DNA of 40,570 nt, taken from assembly GCA_011042305.1 (NCBI GenBank), contig DQXI01000238.1, forward strand, positions 1 through 40,570. The letters are read 5' to 3'. The notes beneath the pieces are model-generated. The model had not been told where the DNA came from, did no database searches, and was given only the letters and a program-made list of their open reading frames with translations. Source of the stretch: Desulfobacteraceae bacterium (GTDB lineage Bacteria; Desulfobacterota; Desulfobacteria; Desulfobacterales; UBA2174). Each line of letters opens with the position of its first letter. Position 1 is the stretch's first letter. A program made the translations under genes and the position numbers. Shown here piece by piece: positions 37,970 to 40,570 of the stretch.

Positions 37970-39937
37970 CTAGGAAGCCCGGAGGGCCGCCACCGCGATG
38001 CGATAGCAGCGCAGGCAGCGGTAGGCTTCGGCGGTGGCTTGGGCCTGGTTCAAGCAGCCCTCGACTTCCTCGAAATTGGTCTTGCGTACCTCGGGGGCCA
38101 TCACCGGCGGATCGAACCTCTCGGTGACATCGTGGAAAGGCCAGGTTTCGTTCCGGTCCAACACCTCGCTGTTGTTGACAATCGCTTTCAGCACCTCGGA
38201 AACGGTGGGTTGGACATTGCCTTCTTCAAGGTACTGGGCGATGTGATACGCCGCCTTCTTTCCCGCGGCCAGGGCGGCGATGAGGGTGGACGGTCCGGTG
38301 ACGCAGTCGCCCCCGCCGAACACCGTCGGTTTTTGGGACTGGAAGGTCATCTGGTCCACCACCAACGTCTTCCACGGCGTCAGGTTCTCGGCCTCGGGCA
38401 GGACGCAGTCCACCATGCAAACCTGCCCCACCGCCGGGATGATGGCGTCGCATTCGATGACGAACTCCGACCCTTCCACCGGCACGGGGCGGCGCCGGCC
38501 GCTTTTGTCCGGCTCGCCCAGAGTCATGCGCCGGCACTCCAGGCCCCGCACCCGGCCGCCTGCTTCCACGATGCGCACCGGCGCCACCAGGTAGTGAAAC
38601 TTGACCCCCTCTTCCTTGGCCTCGTGAATCTCCTGGGGGTCGGCCGGCATTTCAGCCTCGGTGCGTCGATAGAGGAGGTTGACGTCCTTGAAACCGATGC
38701 GCAGGGCCGAGCGGACACAGTCCATGGCCACGTTGCCCCCGCCCACCACCACCAGCTTCTCGCCCTCGATGGGCCGACGCCCCCGGGCCACCTCGGCGAG
38801 AAAATGGACTCCGGGCATGAAGCATTCGTAGCCGGCGTCCTCGCCCTCGCAGCGCATCTTGGAGGATTCCGGCGCGCCGACGCCCAAAAATACGGCCCGG
38901 TAGCCCTGTTGGCCAAGCTCCTCGATGCTGATGTCCTCGCCCACCCGGACACCGTAGCGGATTTCGGCGCCAAGCTGCTCCACCAAGGATGCTTCATAGG
39001 CGATGACATCCCGCGGGAGCCGGTAGGAAGGGATGCCGAAAGAGGCCATGCCGCCGGCCTTCTCCTGGGCTTCGAAAATCGTGGTGCGGTAGCCACGCTG
39101 CCCCAGGTAGAAGGCACAGGACAGCCCGGCCGGCCCGGCCCCCACCACCGCCACGCGGTCTTCGCGGGGCGGGGCCGCTTCCAATTTCGGGGCGGCCCCG
39201 GTGTGCATTTCGTGGTCGGCCAGATAGCGCTTGAGCGCCCGGATGGAGATGGGGGCATCCACCAGCGCCCGCCGGCAGTTGGCTTCGCAGGGGCGCACGC
39301 AGACACGGCCGATGGTGCCCGGCATGGGGCAGTCACGCCGCACCACGGCCAAGCCCTCTGCCAGTTTGTTCAGACGGATTGCCTCCACGTAGGCCGGTAC
39401 ATCGACGTTGGAGGGACAGGCGCTCATGCACGGTGCCGCCACGGCGGCCTCGTAGCGGTTGCGGGGCACCACGCGCTTTTCGCGAATGGTGGCTTCAAAA
39501 ACGCCGCGGTAGCGCTGGAGCATCTCCAGGGTGGGCGGTGCGACAAACAGGCCGACATCGCAGCGCGCCGCATCGGAAATGAAGCGCGCCATAGCGGCGA
39601 TCTCTTCCAGGTCGCCGGGACGCCCCTCACCGTTGCAGATTCGATCCATGATGGCACACAACCGCACCGTACCTTCCCGGCAGGGCGTGCACTGTCCGCA
39701 GGACTCGTCCCGGACCTTTTCCAGGTAGGCCCGCAGCAGATCCACCGGATCGACTTCCGGATCCCAGACCACAAGCCCCTTCCACCCCAGCACAGCCCTG
39801 AATGGGGTGTCGTCGTCTGCGGAACCTCCGTTGCCTTTGCCATCCAAACGACCGGTCCAGCCTTTCCACGTACAGACCAACGGATCATCCATGGGTGCCA
39901 CTCCTGTCTGTTTTTTCGATTTTTTTCTGGGAGACAA
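37970..39937 (-). CDS. NuoF C-terminal-like iron-sulfur domain fused to GltD-like FAD/NAD(P) oxidoreductase
   Basis: EKVRDESCGQCTPCREGTVRLCAIMDRI (NuoF 4Fe-4S), then PCMSACPSNVDVPAYVEAI...GRVCVRPCEANCRRALVD...VAVVGAGPAGLSCAFYLGQRG...VVVGGGNVAMDCVRSALRIG; start may be MDDPLVC at about 39892. Confidence 0.92.
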   Translation of the reverse strand: MSPRKKSKKQTGVAPMDDPLVCTWKGWTGRLDGKGNGGSADDDTPFRAVLGWKGLVVWDPEVDPVDLLRAYLEKVRDESCGQCTPCREGTVRLCAIMDRICNGEGRPGDLEEIAAMARFISDAARCDVGLFVAPPTLEMLQRYRGVFEATIREKRVVPRNRYEAAVAAPCMSACPSNVDVPAYVEAIRLNKLAEGLAVVRRDCPMPGTIGRVCVRPCEANCRRALVDAPISIRALKRYLADHEMHTGAAPKLEAAPPREDRVAVVGAGPAGLSCAFYLGQRGYRTTIFEAQEKAGGMASFGIPSYRLPRDVIAYEASLVEQLGAEIRYGVRVGEDISIEELGQQGYRAVFLGVGAPESSKMRCEGEDAGYECFMPGVHFLAEVARGRRPIEGEKLVVVGGGNVAMDCVRSALRIGFKDVNLLYRRTEAEMPADPQEIHEAKEEGVKFHYLVAPVRIVEAGGRVRGLECRRMTLGEPDKSGRRRPVPVEGSEFVIECDAIIPAVGQVCMVDCVLPEAENLTPWKTLVVDQMTFQSQKPTVFGGGDCVTGPSTLIAALAAGKKAAYHIAQYLEEGNVQPTVSEVLKAIVNNSEVLDRNETWPFHDVTERFDPPVMAPEVRKTNFEEVEGCLNQAQATAEAYRCLRCYRIAVAALRAS

Positions 39938-40080
39938 CCGTATTTACTACGAGATGGGGCCCGGGTCAAACCCTGACATGGTTTCAATTTTCGCGGCGGA
40001 CCGAGGGAAACAAAGCCAGGGCTTTTGGGGGGCAGGGAAAGCCCGCTCCCCCCACAACGCCGCCCTCCTTGACGCCGACC

Positions 40081-40145
40081 GGTGGTCATGGTAGGGAGCG
40101 TCCCATCACGGCGGTCGGAAACCACCCGCCTTACCAAAATAGGAG
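40081..40145 (+). promoter_or_regulatory. Structured leader with H-type pseudoknot pairing potential upstream of the queuosine precursor transporter (candidate preQ1-type element)
   Basis: GGTGGT (40081-40086) pairs ACCACC (40121-40126); TGGTAGGG (40089-40096) pairs CCTTACCA (40129-40136, one G-U); SD AGGAG at 40141. Confidence 0.35.
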
Positions 40146-40153
40146 CCTTTTCA

Positions 40154-40570
40154 ATGCCTCGTGTCTCCCGCCCCGCTGCCGCGTCCGCGGCGGAGGGTCA
40201 CTCCAGCCGGTTCGTTGTCCTGACGGCCATTTTCGTGGCCTGCCTACTCGTCTCGAACCTCATTGCCGGGCGTCTCATTGCGATCGCCGGCGTGGCGCTG
40301 CCCGCCGCTGTCCTGATTTTTCCCATCACCTACATCCTGGGCGACGTGTGCACCGAGGTTTACGGCTATCGGCGCGCCCGTCTGGTCATCTGGACCGGCT
40401 TTGCCGCCAACTGCCTCATGGTGACCTTCGCCCTGCTGACCATCGCCATGCCGGCGCCGGCATTTTTCGAGGACCAAGCCGCCTACGCCACGGTGCTGGG
40501 GCAAGCGCCCCGAATGGTCCTGGCCAGCCTGGCAGCCTTCTGGTGCGGGGAATTTCTCAACGCCTTCGTG
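40154..40570 (+). CDS. Queuosine precursor transporter (YhhQ/QPTR family), 3' end outside window
   Basis: VLTAIFVACLLVSNLIAGRLIAIAGVALPAAVLIFPITYILGDVCTEVYGYRRARLVIWTGF. Confidence 0.92.
   Translation, partial: MPRVSRPAAASAAEGHSSRFVVLTAIFVACLLVSNLIAGRLIAIAGVALPAAVLIFPITYILGDVCTEVYGYRRARLVIWTGFAANCLMVTFALLTIAMPAPAFFEDQAAYATVLGQAPRMVLASLAAFWCGEFLNAFV

Noticed and set aside
38039-39976. 645-aa plus-strand ORF
   Set aside because: Shadow ORF opposite the well-supported NuoF-GltD gene.

Overview
High-GC chromosomal window, probably from a sulfate-reducing Desulfobacterota. The lineage is inferred from a Tmc redox complex, an AhbB-type siroheme decarboxylase and two GltD-fused iron-sulfur flavoproteins. 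There is no CRISPR array, transposase, phage block or rRNA. Main contents: acyl-CoA dehydrogenase, mtaB, two type II toxin-antitoxin pairs, LysE exporter, HD protein, a tmcDCBA cluster with a CheY-like regulator, two adjacent tRNA-Ser genes, rhomboid protease, CCA-adding enzyme/poly(A) polymerase, MscS channel, RpoH-like sigma factor, moeA, DEAD-box helicase, plsY, Smr protein, an RnfB-GltD fusion with RseC, a purine/5'-thio-nucleoside salvage cluster (class I PNP, two divergent MTA/SAH-type deaminases, adenine deaminase, mtnA), ahbB coupled to a B12-binding radical SAM gene, a NuoF-GltD fusion, and a partial YhhQ-type queuosine precursor transporter. The observations most worth checking are: (i) the salvage cluster, which looks like a deaminate-first route for MTA/5'-deoxyadenosine/SAH; (ii) ahbB overlapping an uncharacterised cobalamin-type radical SAM gene; (iii) a leader before the queuosine transporter with an H-type pseudoknot pairing pattern; (iv) several decayed gene remnants between intact genes (ABC permease, lemA, QueG-like protein, PIN toxin, NuoE-like chimera); and (v) perfect palindromes that look like operators. 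All calls come from reading the translated sequence; no database search was run.
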